Assembly: GCA_044348345.1 (NCBI GenBank)
Contig: JBIKSZ010000097.1
Location: 1-12,836, forward strand
Reading direction: 5' to 3'
Source: Falsiroseomonas sp044348345
GTDB taxonomy: Bacteria > Pseudomonadota > Alphaproteobacteria > Acetobacterales > Acetobacteraceae
DNA length: 12,836 nt
Positions within the stretch are counted from its first letter, which is position 1. Every line of letters starts with the position of its first letter. Below the pieces are notes generated by a model, which had not been told where the DNA came from, made no database searches, and saw only the letters and a program-made list of their open reading frames with translations. Of this stretch, positions 1-7,551 are shown in pieces. A program made the position numbers and the translations under genes.

Positions 1-876
1 TGTCACCTCCTCGGCGCGGGTGCGGCCGGGATGCTGGCCGCGGCAGAGCTCCGCCAACTCGGCGACGACATGGGACTCCGCGATCGCGCCCTCGGCGATG
101 GCCTGGACGATGTCGCCGGCCTCCGCGAGGCCGCCCGCGCGTGTGTCCACCACCACGGTGGCGCGTGCCACCAGGGCGGCGTCGCTCTCACGCATCGCCG
201 GGCGGAAGGCGCCGACCAGGTCCACATGCGTGCCGGGGTCCACCTCCGCCCCGCGGATCAGCGGCGTGTCGGCCAGTGTCGCGGCGGAGACGATGTCGAA
301 GCCGCGCGGATCGGCGCTGGGGGCCGCGAGCGCGGGCAGGCCGTGGGCGGCGAGCTGCGCCGCAAGCCGCGCGGCATTGGCGGGGTTGCGCGACCAGATC
401 GCGACCTCCGTGATCGGGAAGCGGGCGCACCAGGCCTCGGCGAGTGCTGTGGCGACGCGGCCGGAGCCGAGCACCAGCAGGCGCCGGCTGTCGGGGCGGG
501 CGAGGAAGCGCCCGGCCAGCGTGCTGGCCGCGGCGGTGCGCCGGTCCGTCAGCTCCCCGCCATCGAGGATCGCGACGGGCTCGCCGGTCGCGGCATCCGA
601 CAGCAGGTAGGAGGCCTGGACCGCCGGGATGCCGCGCGCGCCATTGCCGGGCAGGACATGGACGATCTTCACGCCGCTGTGCCGCCGGCCGGGCTTCTCG
701 GGCAATTCCCAGGCCGGCATCAGCAGCAGCATGCCTTCCGGCGCATCGGGCTGGGGCAGGGCGTGGCGGTGGCGCAGCGGCGCCGCGCAGCCCTCGCGGA
801 AGACGCGTTCGAGCGCGGTTTCGAGTGCCGCCCAGGGCAGGGTCCGGCGCAATTCCTCGGCCCCGATGATGCGCAT
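1..876 (-). CDS. Ornithine cyclodeaminase/mu-crystallin family reductase, C-terminus cut by window edge
   Basis: The minus strand is open from ATG at 876 to base 1, giving 292 residues with no stop. The family is usually about 310-330 residues, so only a short C-terminal tail is missing. Family motifs seen: GVKIV with the substrate-binding Lys (K70), PGN followed by GIPAVQ (77-87), TGEPVAILDG (98-107), LTDRRTAAAS (R113 equivalent to the carboxylate-binding Arg), and the NAD(P)-binding glycine motif GSGRVA (137-142). Later, HVDLVGAFRP (217-226) replaces the VGGD segment that carries the catalytic Asp in true ornithine cyclodeaminase. From family knowledge this resembles mu-crystallin and delta1-pyrroline-2-carboxylate or other ketimine reductases. 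The likely role is NAD(P)H reduction of a cyclic imino acid in proline, hydroxyproline or lysine metabolism, in the cytosol. AAAAGGA at 885-891, 8 bases upstream, supports the start. It is divergent from the amino-acid transporter. Family assignment is firm; the substrate is inferred. Confidence 0.9.
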   Translation of the reverse strand, partial: MRIIGAEELRRTLPWAALETALERVFREGCAAPLRHRHALPQPDAPEGMLLLMPAWELPEKPGRRHSGVKIVHVLPGNGARGIPAVQASYLLSDAATGEPVAILDGGELTDRRTAAASTLAGRFLARPDSRRLLVLGSGRVATALAEAWCARFPITEVAIWSRNPANAARLAAQLAAHGLPALAAPSADPRGFDIVSAATLADTPLIRGAEVDPGTHVDLVGAFRPAMRESDAALVARATVVVDTRAGGLAEAGDIVQAIAEGAIAESHVVAELAELCRGQHPGRTRAEEVT

Positions 877-1055
877 GCCGCCCGTCCTTTTCCGTCCCGC
901 GTGGAAGAGAGCCTCATTTCCGGGCGACGCGGAAGCAGGGCTGTGCTTGCCCTGGCGGGGCCGATATTGCTCATATGCGATTCAAAGCACGACAGGGATG
1001 CCGTCTGCCGCCCCCGGGACGGCGGGGTCCCCCGTGCCACGACAGGGATGCCTGC
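877..1055. promoter_or_regulatory. Divergent intergenic region between the reductase and aapQ
   Basis: These 179 bases separate two divergently transcribed genes and must hold both promoters. No box pair is convincing. The most AT-rich part is around 963-986 (GATATTGCTCATATGCGATTC), which could hold a -10 for aapQ. A 15-bp direct repeat and small competing GC-rich stems (CCGCC 1008-1012 with GGCGG 1021-1025; GGGAC 1016-1020 with GTCCC 1027-1031) lie between this and the aapQ start. The role is inferred from layout. Confidence 0.5.
988..1052. repeat. 15-bp direct repeat, two copies exactly 50 bp apart
   Basis: CACGACAGGGATGCC occurs at 988-1002 and again, identical, at 1038-1052. The second copy supplies the AGGG ribosome-binding site of aapQ (1043-1046, 9 bases before ATG 1056). 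It could be paired operators or a small duplication of the leader; the sequence alone does not decide. Confidence 0.8.
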
Positions 1056-2261
1056 ATGTCCTCATCTGCCGCTGACCCGCGCTACGCCTCCGCGGGTCCG
1101 CCCAAGCGCCCGCTGCGCCTGTCCTGGGGCGATGAGCGCGTGCGCGGCATTGTCTGGCAGGTGCTGGTCGTCGGCATTGTGGGCAGCATCATTTACTGGC
1201 TGTGGTCGAACACGGTGCACAACCTGGAGGTGCGCCGCATCGCCACGGGCTTCGCCTTCCTCGGGCGCGAGGCGGGGCTGCCGATCGGCGAGAGCCTGAT
1301 CGAGTATGATCCGACGAACTCCTATCTGCGCGCGCTGACGGTCGGCGTGCTGAACACGCTGAAGGTGGCGGTGGTCGGCATCGTGCTGGCGACCATCCTG
1401 GGCACGGCGATCGGCATCGCGCGGCTGTCGAACAACTGGCTGCTGTCGAAGCTGGCGGGCGTCTATATCGAGGTGATTCGCGACCTGCCGCTGCTGCTGC
1501 AGCTTCTGTTCTGGTATACGATTCTGCAGGGCCTGCCCGGGCCGCGCCAGGCGCTGAACCCCATCGAGGGCGTGTTCCTGTCGAACCGGGGCATGAAGCT
1601 GCCCTTCATCGAATGGACGGCGGCGCATTGGTGGTCGCTGCTGGCGATGGCCGTCGGCATCGTGCTGACCGTGCTCTACGCGCGGGTGATGCGGGCGCGG
1701 CAATATGCGGATGGGCAGCCGCGCAAGGTCTGGCCGGCGGGGCTTACACTGATCATCGGCGTGCCGCTGGCGGTCTGGGCGGCCTTCGGTGCGCCCTTCA
1801 CGCCCGACATCCCGGCGCTGCGGGGCTTCAACTTCCGCGGCGGCATCACCGTCAGCCCGGAATTCTTCGCCCTGCTGATCGGCCTGGTCACCTACACCGC
1901 CGGCTTCATCGCCGAGGTGGTGCGCGCCGGCATCCAGTCCGTCCAGCACGGCCAGTGGGAGGCCTCGCAGGCGCTTGGCCTGCAGAAGGGGCAGACGATG
2001 CGGCTGGTGGTGCTGCCGCAGGCGCTGCGCGTGATCATCCCGCCGATGACCTCGAACTACCTGAACCTGACGAAGAACTCCTCGCTGGCGGTGGCCATCG
2101 GCTACCAGGACATTGTGAGCATCGCGAACACGACGCTGAACCAGACCGGCCAGGCGATCGAGGGGATCGCGATCATCATGCTGGTCTATCTGACGATCAG
2201 CCTGTCCATTTCCCTCTTCATGAACTGGTACAACGCGCGCATCGCGCTGGTGGAGCGCTAG
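1056..2261 (+). CDS. aapQ: Polar/general L-amino-acid ABC transporter permease AapQ (BztB) type
   Basis: Inner-membrane permease of 401 residues, one half of the channel of a polar amino-acid uptake ABC transporter (Aap/Bzt class; glutamate, aspartate, glutamine and broader L-amino acids in characterised members). About eight hydrophobic segments are visible, roughly 31-50, 97-122, 137-157, 190-210, 228-245, 268-290 and two after residue 335. The EAA loop that docks to the ATPase starts at E302 (EASQALGLQ, then LPQALRVIIPP). The conserved EVIRDLPLLLQLLFW segment near 139-153 and the large insert between segments typical of AapQ are present. ATG 1056 was chosen because AGGG lies 9 bases upstream and translation begins with a normal cytoplasmic tail. 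The in-frame ATG at 975 adds a Pro/Arg/Cys-rich leader without a ribosome site. Only 3 bases separate its stop from aapM, so the two are co-transcribed. No substrate-binding protein gene precedes it. Confidence 0.93.
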   Translation: MSSSAADPRYASAGPPKRPLRLSWGDERVRGIVWQVLVVGIVGSIIYWLWSNTVHNLEVRRIATGFAFLGREAGLPIGESLIEYDPTNSYLRALTVGVLNTLKVAVVGIVLATILGTAIGIARLSNNWLLSKLAGVYIEVIRDLPLLLQLLFWYTILQGLPGPRQALNPIEGVFLSNRGMKLPFIEWTAAHWWSLLAMAVGIVLTVLYARVMRARQYADGQPRKVWPAGLTLIIGVPLAVWAAFGAPFTPDIPALRGFNFRGGITVSPEFFALLIGLVTYTAGFIAEVVRAGIQSVQHGQWEASQALGLQKGQTMRLVVLPQALRVIIPPMTSNYLNLTKNSSLAVAIGYQDIVSIANTTLNQTGQAIEGIAIIMLVYLTISLSISLFMNWYNARIALVER

Positions 2262-2264
2262 GCG

Positions 2265-3398
2265 ATGAGCGACATCACGATCGACACGCCGGCCTCCTCC
2301 GCGCCGCGCAAGCCGCCGATCAGCCAGGTCGGCGCCATCGCCTGGGTGCGGCAGAACCTGTTCGCGAACTGGCTGTCCACCGCCGTCACGCTGGCCCTGG
2401 CCTATCTCATCGTCCGCTGGACGCTCGGCTTCGTCGAATGGGCCTTCGTCAATGCGATCTGGGATGTGCCCTCGGTCAACGGGCAGCCCCAGACCCAGGC
2501 CTGCCGCGACAATAAGGGGGTGGGCGCCTGCTGGGCGGTGATCACGGAAAAGCACCGCTTCATCCTGTTCGGCACCTACCCCTTCGATGAACATTGGCGC
2601 CCGGCGCTGGCCTGCCTTCTGTTCGTCGGGCTCTACATCCTCTCGGCCCTGCGGCGCTTCTGGAACTGGACGCTGGTGCCGATCTGGGTCGGGACGCTGA
2701 CGGCGATCGGCGTGCTGATGTGGGGCGGCGTCTTCGGCCTGTCCTATGTGCCGCAGGAACGCTGGGGCGGGCTGCCGATCACGCTGATCCTGTCCACCTT
2801 TGGGCTGGCGACGGCCTTCCCGCTGGCGGTGCTGGTGGCGCTTGGCCGGCGGTCGAAGCTGCCGGCGATCAAGATGCTCTGCATCCTGTATGTGGAACTC
2901 ATCCGCGGCGTGCCGCTGATCTCGCTGCTGTTCATGGCCAGCGTGATGTTCCCCCTGTTCCTTCCGGAGGGGATGAATATCGACAAGCTGCTGCGCGCGC
3001 AGATCGCCATCACGCTGTTCGCCGGCGCCTATCTGGCCGAGGTGGTGCGCGGCGGGCTGCAGGCGCTCTCGCGCGGGCAGTATGAGGCGGCGGATGCGCT
3101 CGGCCTCAGCTATTGGCAGAAGACGGGCTTGATCATCCTGCCCCAGGCGCTGCGGATGGTGATCCCGCCGCTGGTCAACACCTTCATCGGCTTCTTCAAG
3201 GACACATCGCTGGTGCTGATCATCGGCATCTTCGACCTGCTGACCGCGGGCAAGACTGCGGTTGTGGAGCCCGCCTGGCAGGGTTTCGGCGTCGAGGTCT
3301 ATGTCACCGTCGGCGTCATCTATCTGATCTTCTGCTTCGCCATGTCGAAATACAGCCAGGGCCTGGAGCGGGACTTGAACCGGCACAGGCGGCGATAG
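2265..3398 (+). CDS. aapM: Polar/general L-amino-acid ABC transporter permease AapM (BztC) type
   Basis: Second inner-membrane permease subunit, 377 residues, the usual length for AapM/BztC, expected to pair with AapQ. An N-terminal hydrophobic segment (about 37-58) is followed by the AapM-specific stretch with two cysteines (C80, C89) and GACWAVITEKHRFILFGTYP (87-106). More membrane segments follow, then the EAA loop from E274 (EAADALGLSYWQK, then LPQALRMVIPPLVN). The C-terminus is basic (NRHRRR), consistent with a cytoplasmic end. It starts 3 bases after the aapQ stop (TAG GCG ATG), so translation is probably coupled. A 109-base gap with a hairpin follows before aapP. Confidence 0.93.
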   Translation: MSDITIDTPASSAPRKPPISQVGAIAWVRQNLFANWLSTAVTLALAYLIVRWTLGFVEWAFVNAIWDVPSVNGQPQTQACRDNKGVGACWAVITEKHRFILFGTYPFDEHWRPALACLLFVGLYILSALRRFWNWTLVPIWVGTLTAIGVLMWGGVFGLSYVPQERWGGLPITLILSTFGLATAFPLAVLVALGRRSKLPAIKMLCILYVELIRGVPLISLLFMASVMFPLFLPEGMNIDKLLRAQIAITLFAGAYLAEVVRGGLQALSRGQYEAADALGLSYWQKTGLIILPQALRMVIPPLVNTFIGFFKDTSLVLIIGIFDLLTAGKTAVVEPAWQGFGVEVYVTVGVIYLIFCFAMSKYSQGLERDLNRHRRR

Positions 3399-3407
3399 CC
3401 CGGGCGG

Positions 3408-3434
3408 CCGGGGCGCTTGCCTTTCGCGCCCCGG
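3408..3434 (+). other. Intercistronic stem-loop between aapM and aapP
   Basis: CCGGGGCGC at 3408-3416 pairs perfectly with GCGCCCCGG at 3426-3434 around a 9-base loop (TTGCCTTTC), starting 10 bases after the aapM stop. No T-run follows, so it is not a textbook terminator. It could stabilise or process the aapQM message or attenuate expression of aapP. Confidence 0.6.
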
Positions 3435-3471
3435 CATCGCATTTGCATCGCAGCCTCATTAAACGAATGAC
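3434..3471 (+). promoter_or_regulatory. Tandem GCATCGCA repeat with possible weak internal promoter before aapP
   Basis: GCATCGCA occurs at 3434-3441 and 3445-3452, 11 bases apart (about one helical turn), in an AT-rich patch unusual for this DNA. TTGCAT at 3443-3448 could be a -35 box, but the matching -10 position (3466-3471, AATGAC) is poor. A regulator site or secondary promoter for aapP is possible; the repeat is seen and the function is a guess. Confidence 0.3.
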
Positions 3472-3477
3472 AGAATT

Positions 3478-3491
3478 CCGGCCCAGGCCGG
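3478..3491. repeat. Small perfect dyad just upstream of the aapP ribosome site
   Basis: CCGGCC-CA-GGCCGG lies 5 bases before the aapP ribosome-binding site (AGGGGG, 3497-3502). As RNA it can form a 5-bp stem with a 4-base loop. It may tune aapP translation or be chance in GC-rich DNA. Confidence 0.3.
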
Positions 3492-3507
3492 ATCGCAGGG
3501 GGTTCGA

Positions 3508-4299
<792 letters not shown>

Positions 4300-4309
4300 T
4301 GAAACGCGC

Positions 4310-4351
4310 CCGTCCCGGGGTGGCGCTTGCGCTGCGCCCCGGGACGGTTCT
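4310..4351 (+). terminator. Probable transcription terminator after aapP
   Basis: CCGTCCCGGGG (4310-4320) pairs perfectly over 11 bp with CCCCGGGACGG (4337-4347), starting 10 bases after the aapP stop. TTCT follows. The loop can form an extra GGCGC/GCGCC stem. The stem is very stable but the T-run is weak, so some read-through into kup is possible. Confidence 0.6.
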
Positions 4352-4384
4352 AAGCGTTCTGCGTTCCACATCCGGAGCGCCACG

Positions 4385-6259
4385 TTGAGTAACCCCTCCG
4401 CCACCGAACGGCCGCTGACCAAGGCCGGCCTGATCGGTGTGCTTGGCGTCGTCTATGGCGATATCGGCACCAGCCCGCTCTATGCACTGCGGGAATCGCT
4501 GACCCATTTTTCCGGTGACGGGATCGAGCGCTGGGAGGTGCTGGGCCTCCTCAGCCTGATCTTCTGGTCGCTGATGCTGACGGTCACGATCAAATATGTG
4601 CTGTTCGTGCTGCGCGCCGACAACAAGGGCGAGGGCGGGGTGCTGGCGCTGATGGCGCTGGCGCAGCGCCATGCGCGTACCGACCGCGGCAAGTGGCTGG
4701 TCGCGCTGGTCGGCATCGCCGGCGCGGCGCTCTTCTTCGGCGACGGCATCATCACGCCCGCCATCTCGGTGCTTTCGGCGGTCGAGGGGCTGAAGGTCAT
4801 CTCGCCCGCCTTCGAGGATGCGGTCATCCCCATCGCGCTCGGCATTCTGCTCGCGCTGTTCCTGGTGCAGTGGAAGGGCACGGGCAGCATGGGGCTGGTG
4901 TTCGGGCCGATCTGCGCGGCCTGGTTCGGCGTGCTCGGCCTGCTCGGCTTGATCGAGGTGGTGCAGCAGCCGGGCGTGCTGGTGGCGCTTTCGCCGCATT
5001 TCGCCGTTGCCTTCTGCGCGCATTACAAGCTGGCCGCCTTCATTGCCTTCGGCGCGGTGGTGCTGGCGGTGACGGGGGCGGAGGCGCTCTATGCCGATAT
5101 GGGGCATTTCGGCCGCAAGCCGATCCGCGTCGCCTGGGTCGGCTTCGTGATGCCGGCGCTGGCGCTGAACTATTTCGGCCAGGGGGCGCTGATCCTGTCG
5201 GAGCCCGAGGCGATCGAGAATCCCTTCTTCATGCTCGCGCCCGAATGGTTCCGCCTGCCGCTGGTGGTGCTGGCCACGGCGGCGACCGTGATCGCCAGCC
5301 AGGCGATGATCACCGGCGCCTATTCCATCGCGCGGCAATGCGTGCAGCTCGGCTTCCTGCCGCGGCTGCAGGTGGTGCACACCAGCGAGACCGAGCAGGG
5401 CCAGATCTACATGCCCCAGGTGAATGTCATGCTGCTGATCGGCGTCGTGATCCTGGTGCTCGAGTTCAAGGACAGCTCCTCCCTCGCGCATGCCTATGGG
5501 CTGGCGGTGACGGGGACCTTCCTTTGCACCTCCTGCCTGGCGGTGCTGGTGTTCCGCCGCGCCTTCGGCTGGTCCTGGCCGTTGGTGATCGGTGTGATGG
5601 GCCCGCTCTGGTTGCTGGACGCGGCCTTCTTCAGCGCGACCGCACTCAAGATCCCGCAGGGCGGCTATGTGCCGCTCGTGCTCGGCATCGTGCTGTTCGC
5701 GCTGATGCTCACCTGGAAACAGGGGCGGGAGCTGCTCTTCGCGCGCTTCCGCCAGGACAGCCTGCCGCTGAAATCCTTCATCGCGCGCCTGCCGCAGAGC
5801 CGCACGGTGCGCGTGCCCGGCATCGCCGTGTTCATGACCGGGCAGGAGGATTTCGTGCCCGGCGCGCTGCTGCACAACCTGAAGCACAACAAGGTCCTGC
5901 ATGAGCGCGTGCTGTTCGTCACCGTCATCAACGAGGACATCCCCCGTGCCGAGCGGCGTGCGGAGGTGACGGAGCTCGGCCCGTCCATCCATCGCGTCTT
6001 GCTGCGCTATGGCTTCCAGGAAAGCCCGAACATCCCGAAGGAGCTGGAGGCGCTGCGCGACCAGGGCATCCCCTTCGAGGCGATGCAGGCCAGCTATTTC
6101 CTGGGGCGGGAGACGGTGGTGGCGGCCGCGGTGCCGAAGATGTCGCGCTGGCGGCAATGGCTGTTCACGCTGCTCAGCCGAAATTCGCTCTCCGCCACCG
6201 AATTCTTCCGCATTCCATCCGACCGGGTGGTGGAGCTTGGGGTGCGCGTGGCGATCTGA
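4385..6259 (+). CDS. kup: Low-affinity potassium uptake protein Kup (KUP/HAK/KT family)
   Basis: Inner-membrane K+ uptake protein, probably a K+/H+ symporter, 624 residues against about 622 for E. coli Kup. The family signature GVVYGDIGTSPLYALRE is at 21-37. About twelve hydrophobic segments follow, including FFGDGIITPAISVLSAVEG, GAEALYADMGHFG and NYFGQGALIL. A C-terminal cytoplasmic domain begins near V477 (VPGIAVFMTG), and the protein ends with the typical FFRIPSDRVVELG. The start is TTG at 4385: GGAG at 4374-4377 is 7 bases upstream, the encoded N-terminus aligns with the family, and no in-frame ATG occurs before the signature. It lies 85 bases after aapP, past a hairpin, with little room for its own promoter, so partial read-through from the transporter operon is possible. 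K+ transport is established for the family; the regulation here is not visible. Confidence 0.96.
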   Translation: MSNPSATERPLTKAGLIGVLGVVYGDIGTSPLYALRESLTHFSGDGIERWEVLGLLSLIFWSLMLTVTIKYVLFVLRADNKGEGGVLALMALAQRHARTDRGKWLVALVGIAGAALFFGDGIITPAISVLSAVEGLKVISPAFEDAVIPIALGILLALFLVQWKGTGSMGLVFGPICAAWFGVLGLLGLIEVVQQPGVLVALSPHFAVAFCAHYKLAAFIAFGAVVLAVTGAEALYADMGHFGRKPIRVAWVGFVMPALALNYFGQGALILSEPEAIENPFFMLAPEWFRLPLVVLATAATVIASQAMITGAYSIARQCVQLGFLPRLQVVHTSETEQGQIYMPQVNVMLLIGVVILVLEFKDSSSLAHAYGLAVTGTFLCTSCLAVLVFRRAFGWSWPLVIGVMGPLWLLDAAFFSATALKIPQGGYVPLVLGIVLFALMLTWKQGRELLFARFRQDSLPLKSFIARLPQSRTVRVPGIAVFMTGQEDFVPGALLHNLKHNKVLHERVLFVTVINEDIPRAERRAEVTELGPSIHRVLLRYGFQESPNIPKELEALRDQGIPFEAMQASYFLGRETVVAAAVPKMSRWRQWLFTLLSRNSLSATEFFRIPSDRVVELGVRVAI

Positions 6260-6262
6260 ACC

Positions 6263-6289
6263 GCCCCCCGCGCGCTCGCGTTGGGGGGC
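6263..6289 (+). terminator. Hairpin directly after kup
   Basis: GCCCCCC (6263-6269) pairs with GGGGGGC (6283-6289) around a 13-base loop, beginning 3 bases after the kup stop. It lacks a T-run. It probably ends or protects the kup message. It also contains the TTG at 6281 that could otherwise be taken as the next gene's start. Confidence 0.4.
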
Positions 6290-6310
6290 TCGACGCAGGG
6301 AGAGGCAGGC

Positions 6311-6694
6311 GTGGCGGCAGGGCTGGTCACGATCACGCTGGCCCGCGCCTTCGATGCGGGCGAACGCGCGGAGGAAGCAGGGCGGATCGAATTCGCCATG
6401 GCGCTCGACCCGCAGGGCCATCCCGATGTCCAGGCCTGGCTCGACGATCCGGCGCCCTGGCCGGCGCGCCGCATCCGCCCCGGCGCGGCCGAGCAGGCCG
6501 GCGATGTCGCGCATGACGAGGATGGCTGGCAGCTGCGCTTCTTCACCAATGCGGGGCAGGAGCGCGACGTGCCCGTGCACCGCATCTGCCACATCGAAGG
6601 CGGGTTGCGCCCGGGCGAGGTGCTGACGCTGCGCGCGCCAGACGGCGAGGACGCCGCCTGGCGCGTGGTGAATGTGCGCGCGGCTTCAGCCTAG
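6311..6694 (+). CDS. Small protein of unknown function, 127 residues
   Basis: I do not recognise this protein. The reading frame has the codon bias of its neighbours and a strong ribosome-binding site: AGGGAGAGG at 6297-6305, 5 bases before a GTG start at 6311. An in-frame TTG at 6281 lies inside the post-kup hairpin and is rejected. The product is acidic to neutral, soluble-looking, with no signal peptide or membrane segment. It appears rich in short beta-prone stretches (LVTITLARAF near the start, then WQLRFFTNAG, DVPVHRICHIEGG and WRVVNV), and its single Cys sits in RICHIEGG. It lies 51 bases after kup on the same strand. Its last 9 bases overlap the end of the convergent dehydrogenase. 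The gene is likely real; the function is unknown. Confidence 0.65.
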   Translation: MAAGLVTITLARAFDAGERAEEAGRIEFAMALDPQGHPDVQAWLDDPAPWPARRIRPGAAEQAGDVAHDEDGWQLRFFTNAGQERDVPVHRICHIEGGLRPGEVLTLRAPDGEDAAWRVVNVRAASA

Positions 6695-7429
6695 CAGCTG
6701 GCCGCCATCCACGATCACGGTCTGCCCTGTCACCCAGCGCGCGGCGGGGGAGGCGAGGAACAGCACCACCTCCGCCACTTCCTCCGGCGTGCCGAGCCGG
6801 CCGAAGGGGATGGAGCCGAGGATGCGGTTATAGAGCGCGGGGTCGCTGCTGCGCCGCTGTTCCCAGGACCCGCCGGGGAATTCGATCGAACCAGGTGCGA
6901 CCGCATTCACCCGCACGCCGTCGCGCGCCAGCATCGCCGCCTGGCTTTGCGTGTAGTTCACCAGCAGCGCCTTCACCGCCGCATAGGCCGGCGTGCGGGT
7001 GGAGGGCCGGAAGCCCGAGATCGAGGTGACATTGACGATGCAGCCCTTCGTCGCGCGCAGATGCGGCGTCGCGGCGCGGCTGGCGCGGACGGTGGCCATC
7101 ACATCCACATCCAGGCTCTTCGCCCAATCCTCCTCGGTGTCCTTGGAGCCGAAGCCGGAGGCGTTGTTGACCAGGACATCCACGCCGCCGAGGGCGGCCG
7201 CGGCCTGCTGTACCCAGGCCGCGACCTGATCGGCCTTCGAGAGGTCCGTCGGCAGCGCATGGGCGGTGACGCCCGCCGCCGCGATCTCGGCCCGCGTTGC
7301 CTCCAGCGCCGCCGCGCCGCGCGCGCAGACCGAAACCGCCGCACCTGCGCGCGCGAAACCGAGCGCGACCGCGCGCCCGATGCCCTTGCTGCCGCCTGCC
7401 ACCAGCACACGCTTGCCTGCGAAACTCAT
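6686..7429 (-). CDS. Short-chain dehydrogenase/reductase (classical SDR, FabG-like)
   Basis: Cytosolic NAD(P)-dependent oxidoreductase of 247 residues, normal for a classical SDR. Seen: the Rossmann cofactor motif GGSKGIG (12-18), the NNAS motif (88-91, usually NNAG), Ser S136 in VTSISG, and the YxxxK pair Y149/K153 (YAAVK), followed by VNAVAPGSI and a WVTGQTVIVDGG C-terminus. The catalytic Asn of the usual Asn-Ser-Tyr-Lys tetrad appears to be Asp (D109 in SLDVDVMATV). ATG 7429 was chosen because AGGAGGAA (7436-7443 on the complement) lies 6 bases upstream; the frame stays open further upstream to 7534 but that would run over the divergent promoter. It is divergent from the thiamine-diphosphate/hyu operon, so it may supply a redox step of the same pathway. 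The substrate is not identifiable. Confidence 0.93.
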   Translation of the reverse strand: MSFAGKRVLVAGGSKGIGRAVALGFARAGAAVSVCARGAAALEATRAEIAAAGVTAHALPTDLSKADQVAAWVQQAAAALGGVDVLVNNASGFGSKDTEEDWAKSLDVDVMATVRASRAATPHLRATKGCIVNVTSISGFRPSTRTPAYAAVKALLVNYTQSQAAMLARDGVRVNAVAPGSIEFPGGSWEQRRSSDPALYNRILGSIPFGRLGTPEEVAEVVLFLASPAARWVTGQTVIVDGGQLLG

Positions 7430-7442
7430 CCGCCGTTCCTCC

Positions 7443-7520
7443 TGCATGGGGCAGCTATGCAAGGCGCGCGCGGCGCGGAAGGCAAGCCGGGGTGACGCTT
7501 GCTGCATCGCGTTGCATAAC
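7443..7520. promoter_or_regulatory. Divergent control region with repeated TGCAT motifs and a candidate operon promoter
   Basis: TGCAT occurs at 7443-7447, 7503-7507 and 7513-7517, and ATGCA at 7457-7461. TATGCAA (7456-7462) and TTGCATA (7512-7518) form an inverted pair across the region, and the last two TGCAT copies are 10 bases apart. A candidate plus-strand promoter is GTGACG (7492-7497), 17-base spacer, CATAAC (7515-7520), each 4 of 6 to consensus, placing transcription start about 25 bases before the operon's first ATG. The repeats overlap the spacer and -10, as operators often do. Motifs are seen; their function is inferred. Confidence 0.4.
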
Positions 7521-7551
7521 GCTGACCAAGACAATGTTGGGGGAACGCGCC

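Noticed and set aside
975..1055. N-terminal extension of aapQ to ATG 975
   Set aside because: Adds 27 residues rich in Arg, Pro and Cys, lacks a ribosome site, and covers the direct repeat; ATG 1056 has AGGG at proper spacing.
31..1299. Plus-strand reading frame of 422 codons opposite the left-edge reductase
   Set aside because: It runs across the divergent promoter into aapQ in another frame; the minus-strand protein carries all the family motifs instead.
1062..3437. Very long minus-strand reading frame (791 codons) opposite aapQ and aapM
   Set aside because: Product is low-complexity and rich in Arg, His, Gln and Asp, with no recognisable domain; it mirrors two clearly real permeases and results from high GC leaving few stop codons.
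6281..6310. TTG 6281 as start of the small protein
   Set aside because: It lies inside the hairpin after kup; GTG 6311 has a strong ribosome site.
7430..7534. Longer dehydrogenase start at 7534 on the minus strand
   Set aside because: The added residues have no family similarity and overlap the operon promoter; ATG 7429 is preceded by AGGAGGAA.
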